From Lucifuga dentata (lineage: Eukaryota; Chordata; Actinopteri; Ophidiiformes; Bythitidae): a stretch of 64,000 bases of DNA. The notes under the pieces are model-generated. The model did not search any database, was not told the origin of the DNA, and saw nothing but the letters and a program-made list of their open reading frames with translations. The stretch is taken from the NCBI GenBank assembly GCA_014773175.1, contig VXCM01000903.1, forward strand, positions 62,001 to 126,000, in the 5' to 3' direction. The position numbers and the translations under genes are program-made. Shown here in pieces: positions 13,754-25,600 of the stretch. Position 1 is the first letter of the stretch, and every line of letters starts with the position of its first letter.

Positions 13754-14279
13754 TTAAAGGACCATACCGTGGATTTTGCATGTTTAAGCCCAATAAATAC
13801 TACCTGCATACACTTTATGTTACTGACAACCAGTTTCCAAAGTATAAAAGTGGATTTTAGTTTCCTGTTATTTTGACAAATCCCCTAATCTTTCAAAAAT
13901 CACAGAAGGCCATCGTTTTTGGTAAAAGCAATCTTCTTTTGGGATTATATTCCCTGGCTTTCTTCAGTGCAGCTCAGTGTTGGACCAGTTAAATTAAGTA
14001 ACTTTGACAAAAAATAAGAACAGCATTTGGTTTCCTGTGATGATTACTTATCTCAAGCACATTTCAAGTCTTGACAAGTTGATTTTTAATAACATACTGG
14101 AATAAACTGAAACCAGTGGTAGTCTGGAAGGTAGGAAAAATTAGGTAGGAAAAGGTAGGAAAATCTAAAATGTACTGCTCCAGTAGCATGTTTTGGGAAA
14201 TGGTTGGCAGTAATGTAGTGTGTATGTTGGTTGTATTTATTAGGCTCAAACATACAAAATTGCCTGTATGCTCCTTTAA
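13754..14279 (-). mobile_element. TTAA MITE family, copy 3 (inverted, diverged)
   Basis: TTAAAGGACCATACCG to GTATGCTCCTTTAA, interior in reverse orientation (CTTCTTTTGGGATTATATTCCC). Belongs to a subgroup with CCAATAAATAC near the left end. Confidence 0.8.
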
Positions 14280-15429
14280 GGTTGTTTCTGTGTATGATTC
14301 TTTTGAGTATGTTTTCTGTGAACATGTTTTTCTGTGTGTGTGTTTTCACTGCTATTGGGATGACAGGATTGATAGTAATAGAAGAGAAGAGAGAGAAATC
14401 CTTGATTTAATTTTAAGGCTCCTCAGCATCAAAGACAGACGGAGAGGCAAATTTTGGTTTGATGTTTTTTTTGTTTTTTTTGTTTTTTTTTCCATCATCT
14501 CTGGGGATAAACAGGGAAATGACTTTGAGACGTTTCTGGGTTAGACTTCCAAGCCTTCCTTCTGTCTGGAGACTGATTCCAGAGATGAGGAATCACTTTC
14601 TGGAACAGGCTTTTTACTGCTGGATATATCTGAATTCTTCTCAGATCTGTTAATCTGAAAATCTTTTGCTTTTTTCCATGGTTTCTGTGCTGGTTGTATG
14701 CAAGTTTTGAAAAACTGCTTCCTTGTCTTCCTGATTAAGGTTCAGGACTGAAACATTGGTTTCATCTTTTCATCGTAGCTGGTGACAGAAGGAGAATGAG
14801 TTTCTTGTTTCTGATTAAAAAGCTGTAGCTGTTAGCAGGTTTTGCAGACATGGGGAAGACATAAACATCCCAAATGCAGGCAGATTTAGCTTGTGTCTGA
14901 CACAACCAGACACAAGAGAATTCCAGAACACAGTGCTCTTCAACCACTAGCATGTTGACTTTCAGATATTTGTTTAGCTCAGGCAGTCAGTTGAGCTTTT
15001 ATTTCTGGAGCACCGTCCTGCAGCTCAGAGCTTTACATTGTAAAAAGGAACAGGAAAATCCCTTTGCACATGAATCAACACAATTATTTAACAGTATTTA
15101 CTGTTTCCATGGCAATACTAAAGAGACAGATGTGTTTGTCATTATACTCATCCACACACTGGCTATATCCATACCAATTAGTGTGTGTATGTGCATATGT
15201 GCACAGGAAGTTTTACACGATAGAGGTACATTTTATATACAGGTATGTAAAATGTCGAAATCTCATTTTTTATTTTTTGGAAACAAGTCATTTGCAAGAT
15301 TTCTTAATATTAAGTACCTATATTTCTATTTTCTTTTAAATAATTACAGTTAATATATTAAATCCAATTTAAGATTGACATAATATAAAGAAAAAGTAGT
15401 CTATTTTAGAGCTTTCTTTCAATATGCAA

Positions 15430-15608
15430 TTTTTAAGGTGGGTGTATTGCTTGAATATTTGATTTTGAAAGATTAAGAGATTTTGCAAAATATTAGGAAA
15501 GCTGAAATATGGTTTGATCCTTTGGGAAATGATTGTCAGTAACCTTACGTGTATGAAAACTGAATATATTAGGCTGAAACACGCAAAATGGACGGTATGG
15601 TCCTTTAA
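15430..15608 (+). mobile_element. TTAA MITE family, copy 4 (right-end fragment)
   Basis: Only the right third remains: AAGGTGGGTGTATTGCTTGA to GGTATGGTCCTTTAA. Confidence 0.78.
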
Positions 15609-17105
15609 TAACTGCTTTTAAAACTAAATTTTTTTTTTTTTTTTTACAACTTTTAGCATTAAACTGCACACCCACTGCCATAGTTTTAGAGTAATTTATG
15701 TTTATGACACATAAATGCTGTAGCAGCTGACAGAGCACAATAATGTAAAATAAGATGGGCTAGCGAGTAACACAGTCAATAGAAATCAAATAAAATATAC
15801 TCTGATGGATTCTGTTTAAGATCAGATGAGCTCCCAATGTACATAGTTATTTAATAAAATTTGTAAAGTAAATAACGTAACTGAACTGGTCTGTAGTTTT
15901 TTGTTTTTTGTTTTTTTTTTTTTTTTNGGTGTTCAGTGTGAATGACTGTGGTCCTTTGATGACTTCCCGGGGCTCAGAAAGAAAACTCTACTTCTAGTCG
16001 TCGCTCTGGGAAATGTTACAGAGACAGCAAGACTTCATCTTCAGGCAGGCGGAGCTGAACCATCTCAGAAAAGTGGAGTTTTTATGGAGGTTACGTCATT
16101 TATGCATCACCGTTTCCTTTCACATCTCTCTGAGTCTTTGTTTGGGCCCTGTCATCAGCCTAATTACTGTAATTCTCTGTCGTCTGAGAAAAAAAAAAAA
16201 AGNAAAAAAAAAAAAAGAGCGGTCTGATGCCTTCTGCCTGCTGGGGACTGTGCTGCCAGTTCCTCCACTAAGACAGAGATTTGGAACAAGAGAGAAATAT
16301 GTACTGGCAATAAACTGAAGAGAGTGGAGAATGTTAGAATAAAATAGTCTGGCAGAGAGTAGAATAGAATTGCATGAAAAATTATTATACCTGGCTCCTT
16401 AGAATTAAAACAGATGATAAAGCATAATGACAAAAGTATTACCAGTCTTAATCAGGAATTCTTGAGGTCTTAAAGGCCACAGGAAGTGGATGTATGATGG
16501 TGGATTGTTTTGGTAATTTCCAAGACAGCCAACAGATGGTGGTATCAGCACTTGCTGTATGTTTTCATTTAAACATGTTTAGTTTCTAAAAATTGCACCA
16601 TGCTCCTGACAGAAGCCAGGTGATGCTAAAGTGTTGTTATGGTGTCAGCAGGGCTGCTCTCATTAGCCATTCATTGAGCAGCTGTCTCACCCCATGACAA
16701 GGAAAGTTGCTGTCAAATGCAGATAATTATATATCTATGATCGGTAGGAGTATTTACAGTCATGGTGCAGATATATATGTTTGTATTTTTTGTGATTCTT
16801 CAGTCAGTCTCACTCTCAAATGTGTCACAATTCCATGGCACGAGGGTTACAGGGGCTGGATGTCATGCACAAGCACAACAGAAGCTTAAAAACACAGTAA
16901 AATTCAGTTTACCCATAATCCTTTGCAAGTCTATTTTGAATACAGCCCTGAGCAAGTACCCTGAACCTGAGTGAGTTCTGTCTCTCAAAGTTTACTTCCT
17001 TAACTTGTGTTTATGAATTATATCCAGATAATCTGACATGATTCATATGTTTGGATTGTATTTATATTGTCATTCATATGAGTTTTATTTTTCTGTGTCC
17101 AAAAG

Positions 17106-17184
17106 GTGGCTCTGCTTGGGTTGGATCTTTTATCTGCCTTAGTGACGAGGTTACAGGACCGATTTAGGCCCCATGTAGGAACAG
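17106..17184 (+). CDS. clasp1: clasp1 window exon 1 (TOG1)
   Basis: Acceptor after ..CCAAAAG, donor ACAG|gtaaga. Phase 0 in, phase 1 out (79 nt). Encodes [20 protein letters not shown] then RPHVGT, a TOG1 HEAT helix corresponding to about residue 66 onward of human CLASP1. It starts at an exon border, so the start codon lies further upstream. Confidence 0.95.
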
Positions 17185-20100
17185 GTAAGACTACTGTTGT
17201 CATTTCTGTGCTGTGGTATAACTATATTATCTTCCTGTTAGATGATATGATACTGTTTTTGTACTGTTTTTCTTCTTTGACCTAATTGATCATTATTAAA
17301 GAACCATACTGGTGATTTTGGATGTTTAAGACCAATAAATACTCCCCACATACACATTTTACAAAACATAAATCAGTCTTCTCCTGGGACTAGATTCCCT
17401 GGCAGAGACATACACTTTCTTCACGTTGGACCGGTAAAATAAGGTTACTTAAAGCAAAAATTTAATAGATATCATGTTCGCTGTGATAGGTAACTTATTT
17501 TGGGCATGTTTCAAGTCTCTACGAGTTGATTTTTACAGCATACTGGAATAAACTGAAATCACTGGCAGTCTGGAAGGTAGAAAAACATTTCTAATATTTA
17601 CTGCTTGAGTAGTATGTTTTGGAAAATGGTTGGCAGTGATGTCACATGTATGAGGGTTGCGTATACATGCAAAACTACTGGTACGGTCCCTTAAATTCCT
17701 GTCACATTACCTCTTCTGGTCTTGCTGTTTTAATATCACATACCTTCACAAACTTCTCTGTTTGAATAACACAACAATGATCATGGATTCTTTTGACCTG
17801 GAATGGACTATTTGACAGTCATTCATGCCTTGCTATCACCTTCCTGATTGCTGGCCTCACTCTGCTCTTATCCTGCATGTTTTTGACAAATTTAATCCTC
17901 AGCAAAAGTTCAAATTCAATACATGATCTATTTTGTAACATGGTTGATGTCTTATTTTAAAACAATAGATTTTTTTTTATATTGCCAACATCTTTTCATG
18001 TCTTCATTCCGTACAACTCAACCATCAGTCTCACCCTGTATCTTTCATGGGTTTTAAAGGTGAACCTCACTGTTTCTTTTTTTCTTCTCCCCTCAGTTCT
18101 GCCGAGCCTTATTGATCGACTGGGAGATGCCAAAGACCAAGTGCGAGACCAAGATCAAACACTGCTGTTAAAGATCATGGAACAGGCTGCCACCCCGCAG
18201 GTACCAGCACATGCTCGCATGATGAGACATGGATGACATGATCCTTAAAAAAGATGGTTATCTATTAGAGTGGCTGTCTGACTACATAAACTAGACTTCT
18301 ACATTTTACTGCTGTTCGCTAATGGCTGGTGACCATTTCCTGCTTTATAATGTACTGTATACAACTCAATTGACGACGACGCCAGTCAGCATATGTGTTT
18401 GTTTGAGTGTAAATGTGTATCTGTGTGTGTTGTTGCAGTATGTGTGGGACAGAATTCTGGGAGGCTTTAAGCATAAGAACAACAGGACCCGAGAGGGAGT
18501 GTGTCTTTGCCTCATCACCACACTCAACGTGTAAGCAGAATACTTCCTTCTGTTTGATTTCATTCTTGTATGAGTATTTATGGTAGTCTTTAGATATTCT
18601 GTTGGTGGTGGTAAAAGGAGAAAATCTTCATTCTCGACAGCAATGAGAATTAAAGGAAATATTGTTTTCAAACTTTAAACAAAATTCCTCTTATCTTTAC
18701 ATTTTAGCACATTAGCATTTTGCATTATTTCACCACTCTAGTTAAGGTATCATGCTGTCTGCTTGTCTGTCTTGCTCAGTTTATCAGACAAATGTTGTTT
18801 ATTTCTTGTGTTTCAGGTATGGAGCTCAAGGCCTGACGCTCAGTAAAATTGTTCCCCATATATGTAACCTTTTGGGAGACCCCACTAGTCAGGTACAATC
18901 ATGCTTTTTCTGCATCTCCTTTTTCTCCATTTGTTAAAATTGATAATGGTGTGAACAAGCTTCGTGCTTTCAGGAACAAAAAAAATATATAGATATTCCA
19001 GATGCATTCAGCATTTTATGCATTGTCAGAGTTTCATAAGAAGCCTTATTGTTAAAGTTGGTTAATAAAACTGGTCAATAGTAATTAAGTTGAGTGACAG
19101 GGCATTAATCAAAGGAAAATCTGCTAATTGATTCATTGTTTAAGTTCAATAGAAAATTAAAATGCCAAACATTTGCTGCTGCATCTCCTCAAATTTCTCA
19201 AATATGAAGGATTTACTTGCTATCTTATCACTGATACAAAAATAATTTTGATTTTGATGTCTGGTCAAACAAAATAAACAACACAAATAATTGCCAGTTT
19301 TTGCAATTTCTAAAACTAAATAAATTATCAATAATTGTTATACGTTAATTCAAATAATTAAAATATCACCATTAGTGCTTTAAAATTCAGTAATCCTGCC
19401 TTGTTCAGGCACAAATCATCACCAGGCTGCATCACTCATCCGTAGGCCTCCCCCTAGTGGCATGATTGAAAAGTGCACCTTTTACAGTACAGTCATCAAT
19501 CTGGATATTTGTATGTTAGGGTTTTAATCTGATCAAGGCTGTTTAAACAAGAGTTGTTTTTTTTTTGTTTTTTTTTATTTATTTATATATTTATTTATTT
19601 TTTTACAGTCCTCCCTAGTACTGCTGTAAATCTTTCTTTTTTCAGGAAGTCTCAGACAAATTGCCAAAGAAATATCCTGACATATGTATAAAATATTCAA
19701 AAATATAATTATCACAAAAATCACAAAATGAGTGCTCATAAGTGGTCCAGCTCAATCAAGCTTAAACTTCTATTTGTATCTTGGACGTATAAAGCATAAA
19801 TAAGTGTGGAAAAAAAATCAGATTCTTATTATTCTCACTAATGTATCTCTTCATGTTGTGTTGCGTTCATCAGGTACGTGATGGAGCAATCAACAGCTTG
19901 GTCGAAATCTACAAACATGTTGGTGAGAGAGTGAGGATGGATCTCAGCAAGAAGGGCCTGCCGCAGTCACGGTATGACGATGATGCAATGATGTCAGCGT
20001 GTCACTGTCTGTCTCTGTGGATCTGCTCCAGAATGCTTGAAATCACAAAGCAAAATAAGGCCAGTGAGCTGAAAGAAACATGTTTAGTTCTAACCTTGTA

Positions 20101-20350
20101 TTCAGGGAGTGGGCAGACTATTGCATTGAGGCCATCCTTAGCAGTAGTGATTCTAACCATTCCTCTTTAAAAACGTCCCCAAGTCTATTTCAGTGAAATA
20201 TTAATTTAATTTTAAATTGCAACTTTTCATATATGCTCACAGTTATAAGATAAACTGAATAGAAACATAGTAATTGTCAGTTTGGTGATCTGTCCCTTTA
20301 AAGCAAACAGTCAAGGCTGAGAATGAGCAACAAGTAAACTTGTATGTATC

Positions 20351-20389
<39 letters not shown>

Positions 20390-22614
20390 CACACATGCAC
20401 ATACACAGAGAGGCTAGTAGGTTAGGTAGGGCTGCCATCAACATCTATTGGTGGCAGCCCTACTGCAGGTTTTCTGTTCCTCTAATCTCTTAAAAGACTT
20501 TTACTGCCTTAACCGCAGTCCACCATGTGTAGAACACGTCTGCAGGGCTTCCTCCAACTAAATGTCTCTTCTTGTTCCAATTCTCATTCTCTTTCATATG
20601 TATCATACGCATCTCAGTACGTCTTTTTTGTACTTTATGACTTTAGTCTAAGTGCAGTAGTTAATGGGGTTGTTATCGAGTCATCTATTTAAAATTAACT
20701 CTTTCTTTAGAACTTAAAGGACCATACCGGCGATCGTGCATGTTTGAGCCTAATATATTCAATTTTCATACATGCTTATGTTATTCACAACCAATTGTTG
20801 GTAACGTTACATGTATGAAAATTGAATATATTAGGCTCAAACATGTATGATCGCAGGTATGGTCCTTTAAAGGCATTGGACAGAATAATACAGGCTCAGA
20901 TGGGGTAAAAGATAAAACAAGAGGGAAAGCCAACATGGGGAGAGCGAATAAATCAGAGGGTCTACAGGTGCACAGAATTACTGTTGCCCACCTGTGCCTT
21001 TCTTCTGTGAAGGCTCACACTCCTAATCTATTAACCTGAAAGATTAATGTGCAGTTAAACTGCCGATTTTATTTTTTTGTTACAGCAGTTTGTCCTCATT
21101 GTCCTTTATGCACCATATTTTTATGCACCATATTTACCCTGCAAGGTTATTCCACCATCGCCTCTCTCACTCTGGCTCCAGTGCCAGTTAGTCTCCCATG
21201 TGGACATTTTGGATGCCGTCTATTTTGGGCTTTGGCCATCCCTGTTGCATAGCGAGGAAGAGCTTTTCTGTCAGTCAGCAGGTCCTGGGTCCTTTATGCC
21301 ACCCATCAAAGTCTCTGCTATCATTACCTGTCACTTTGACATTATACATTTTTAATATCCATCCCATTTTGCAGGTTGAATGTAATCTTCAGCAAATTTG
21401 ATGAAGTCCAAAGATCCGGGAACATGATCTCATCCTCTGGCTCAGGTGAGTGTCATTATTATTTCATCTTGCTCCTATAGCTTCGATCTGCTTTTGTATT
21501 ATTTATTATGTCACATCCAGACATGTCTCTTTGGATTTGGACAGGATAAGTTAAGATAGATGGAGGAAAACAGAATGCACCACGTAGACTCTGTTAATTT
21601 GACATTCTTCATCAGCAAAATGGAACCACAGCAGTATTGTATGGACCGGATGGACCAGTTTCTCCAAAAAAACAAAAAAATGTTACTATTAGGTGCCATA
21701 ATAGTCAAGAGATCCTCTAGCTGTTCCTGTCATCATTTAAATAGTTTCCCTTCCCACTGACATCCAGCACAATAGCAATATTGATTTGCAGAGTGACATT
21801 GAATGAATTGGAGAGAGTTTGCATATTTGTATTTTCATGATGAAATTAGACTTTGCCTGTCCTCACAATTTGCTCAGGTGTGTTGTTGTTGTTGTTGCTT
21901 TTTTTTAGCCTCTATTTTCCATGTTCCATGTTTTGTATATATATGTGTGTTTGCCTGTATGGCTATACATAAGTGTGGGGAAAGGGGGGGGGNTGCAGGC
22001 CAGAAGGATGGCCTGGAGCTCGAGTTGATGAGTTTCACCACAGGAGGTGGGCACCCGCCGGACCTTTCAGATGTCTCATCCCACAGTAGAGCCAGAGACC
22101 AAAACAGGCCCACTCCAAGATCTAAAACTGTCTATTTATTTGAGAGAGAGAGAGAGATAAAAAGACAGAACACAAGAGAGACATTCCAAATAATTTTGTG
22201 TGTTAATGGAATTAGATATCACTATGGAACTGCTCATGACACCCTTACTGCTGAGTCCAGCTGACATTTACAGGAAGAATGGCTGAGCACAGGAGGATAC
22301 GCTTAGAAAAAAAAAAAAGACTCAGCATTTCAAAACGACCCCTCCCAGTTACCATCCATTCCTGAGCAATTCCCATGTGGAGGATAACAGCCAGTGCATC
22401 TTAATTAATGAATCATATATACATACATACAAAAAACTGAGAAACACAGAGTGACACTGATGGTTCATGATTATTGCCATCTCAGGCCTGATGCAGCTGA
22501 ACAGAATGGGCTTTTCAGGAGGAGGCCTTAAAGAGACAGTACCTAAAATATCCAGTTTTCACTCAGCATGCACAGTGGTGCCGCAGCATGGAAGAGTAAT
22601 GGTTCAGTGTGTGT

Positions 22615-22649
<35 letters not shown>

Positions 22650-25600
22650 CATAGATTTCAAAATAGACCCTAAATGAAAATAAGAACATGGAAATCTATA
22701 TATACCCCCTTTCATTTAGTGTTGTATGTATACGTGACTGTATTGATCTTTATCCATTTTTCACTTTTTGATAGTATGCTGCATATGTTTTAATGTTCTT
22801 TTTTTTTTAACTGATCTTTGCACATTTTGATAGTATACTTGTCTCGTGTGCTGTCCCACATCTAACTTCAAATTGACCTTTTGGTTACTGCCTTATATTG
22901 TGAGTGTGTTATTGTGGTCTGTGTTAGCTGCTCTTGGAATTGCCCCTTAAAGGGATAAATAAAGTTGTATCGTATTGTATCGTCCTGTAGTTTAGAAAAG
23001 AATTGAATCGGCAAACTCTCCCATCCCCTCACTGCTCCTGGCATTCTGTCTAGTGCTGATAGCTTAATTGGAAAAGCGAGATGAATATGTGGACATGATT
23101 AATTTTAGCAGTTATTTGACAATCAAGTACCACATTTGTCATGATCAGCAACTTGGCTCACAGACTGTGTTTCCCTCTTTCACAGTTAATCTAAAATTGG
23201 CTCATTTTAATTTGAATCCTTTCGCCTCAGAGCTGAGAATGTCTGGTTTTAATATGAATTGAGAATTATGTTGTTGTCAATACAAATTTTCATTTTAGCT
23301 TGACAGTTGTGCTAACAGCTCCTAAATAATTGTGGTTCTGTTTGAGAGAGAGTAGATGAGTCGAGCTGAGGAAAGGTGGTTTCTGAGCAGCAAAGGATTT
23401 GGTAGTTAGGAGCGGCATATGTCATTATCTTCTCATCCTCCAAAAAAAAAAAAAATNAAAAAAAAAAAAAATATATTGTATAAACTCTTCAACCAATAAA
23501 GCCTGAATTAGCAAGTGTTTTTTAGTTGGTGTGGTGCTGTCTCAACGGTATGGAGGAAAAGGGAAGGGAGGGGAGGAAGAGAGTGAGAGAAATAGAGGAG
23601 CAGAGACTGTAGAGGAATAGACAGAAGAGAGGGAAGGGTAGTGAGCAAAACAAAGCAGCCGTTTCTGTAGCAGCATTGAGAGGTAAACAGTGGGAGAGAT
23701 ATACAGAGCAGAGAAGCTGCAGGGAAAGGAGAGCCAAGCCATCAGCTATGTAGTGGCATTCCTCCACCAGTTCCAGACCTCCTCTCTCTCTCTCTCTTCT
23801 CTTGCTGCTGTGTTGAAGGATGACTTTGCAGCATGACAGCTGGCGAAGGTAAGACTAGAAATAGTCTGTTTCCTAATAAAAGACCAATTAGATGCTCATT
23901 AAATAAGATTTAATGTCTGATCCAGAGCTACTAATAAGGAACATAGTGACTGTGTGTGTTCATTTGTGTGTGGAGGGCTGATAGAGGGTTGCTCAGTAAG
24001 AAGGAAATTATGTTTTTAATTCTTATTGTTCCCTCTTTCCATCTGCAAATCCTGTTCCGCTTCTTGTTAAATAACAGCGCTGTGTTCTTGGTTGAGGAGG
24101 AAGCAGCTTCTGTACTTTCTCACCAATGCCTAAAAGTAGTAGGAAACAGCATCTCTTACAAATGCTTTCAGTAGATGGTGGTTGTTGTCTTGTCTGTACT
24201 GCAACAACGACATTTCCAGCCCATCATGGAAATGATAGATTTTGTGCCTCTTGTTCTCCTTTGTAATGGGAAAAATCTTTTGCTTCCAGCCTGTCTTCAT
24301 CTCATGAGGCCAAGATGAAAATCAAGAGAGTTACTAGCAAAATTGAATCTATTACAAATTATTATCTGTTAAGGATAAAATTAGATGCGCAGTTCATATA
24401 ATCTCGTTAATTTTTCATCGCTTGAGCTTGAATTAAATTATTTTGTCTCTAAAATTATCACAAGGTACTTTTAAGTACTTTTACCTTCTAATCGACTCTT
24501 AATATGTAATATAATGCAGCTGCAGGATTACCAAGATCATATTTTATTCTGTTGCATGTAGTCAGTGTTTCACAGACTAATGACACTTTGTTCAACAGCA
24601 GAGATAACCCACTCTGGTAAAGTATGTCACTTCTCTCAACTGCAAGTGTTGTCATGTTACTATGGTAGAAGGGCCAGTCTGAGTCTGTAAGGCCTCATTT
24701 AAATCAGATCTATGTGTAATGAAAACTGGGGGAGTATTTATAACCACAGAGGCTGGCCAGCAGCCATGTTTTAAGACAGAGAAAGCTGAATATGGGAGGA
24801 TTATTGTAGCTCTAACAGCTAGTGGCTTATTGGTTCCTTCAACACAACTAGAACACTGTGTCTTTGGAATTGGCTGAATCCCTTATGTGTGTATTTGTGT
24901 GTATTTGTGTGCACATGCAGTTCCTCAGCTCTGCTGCTTTGCTGTTACATAAATATTGCGGATGCTGTGAGTTTGTCCTGTCCCCAGTGTTTTACTCTGA
25001 TGAACGTTAAACTTGGAGCGGCGCAGATGTCCGTTGGTCACCTTTAGCCTGATCATCATGTGTTTAAGACATGGGTGGAGTTTACGGCATGGGCTTTTCT
25101 AAATTAAACTTCACGTTATATTAGCTATCTGGATAAAGTTTTTCATGTGTGATGCACCCTTACTATCATGTAGCTACATAACCAATTGCATGCTAACGAT
25201 AAGTTGGCATATTATCAGGTTTTTTAAAATAAAATCTGAATTGATTAAGAGCCTAAAAGAGAAATTACATGCTTATAAAATTGTGGAGGATGAGAGCGAT
25301 ATTGAGACTAGCAAAGCCCATTTAATTTGTCAGCCAGGCTTAATATAGCATCTCATGGATTTCGGATAACTGAAGTGTCACATTGTTGCATGAGAGTGTA
25401 CGTCTATATATAATAGTGCAGTAAATGGTTAACACCAGTGGGTGAGAAGGACAAAGAAGGGATAAATGCAGAAAATGGAATGCAGATTCTGAGAAAGCTC
25501 ATTAATCATTACATACATATATGAAGAGCAAGTGCACAGCCTTGCTAGATCTTAACATTTCCTGCCGTGTGTGTGGGTGTGTGTATACTTGTGCCTGCAC

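Larger units (their letters stand above)
1..17105 (+). other. Upstream intron of clasp1, no exon recognised
   Basis: About 17 kb with no coding segment I can recognise. I looked for the expected exon encoding the first ~65 TOG1 residues and did not find it, so it should lie upstream. Contents: four copies of the TTAA MITE family, two related Tc1-type elements (3594, 12066), a palindromic MITE (12866), several GT/CA microsatellites and poly-T runs. Roughly 5370-6120 is a diverged repeat rich in GGAACC/GGTTCC words with a 16-nt palindrome AGTACCTATAGGTACT near 5435. 6121-8990 shows nothing distinctive. Confidence 0.7.

Noticed and set aside
20714..20870. Long hairpin as a microRNA gene
   Set aside because: Its ends are those of the TTAA MITE family found eight more times in the window.
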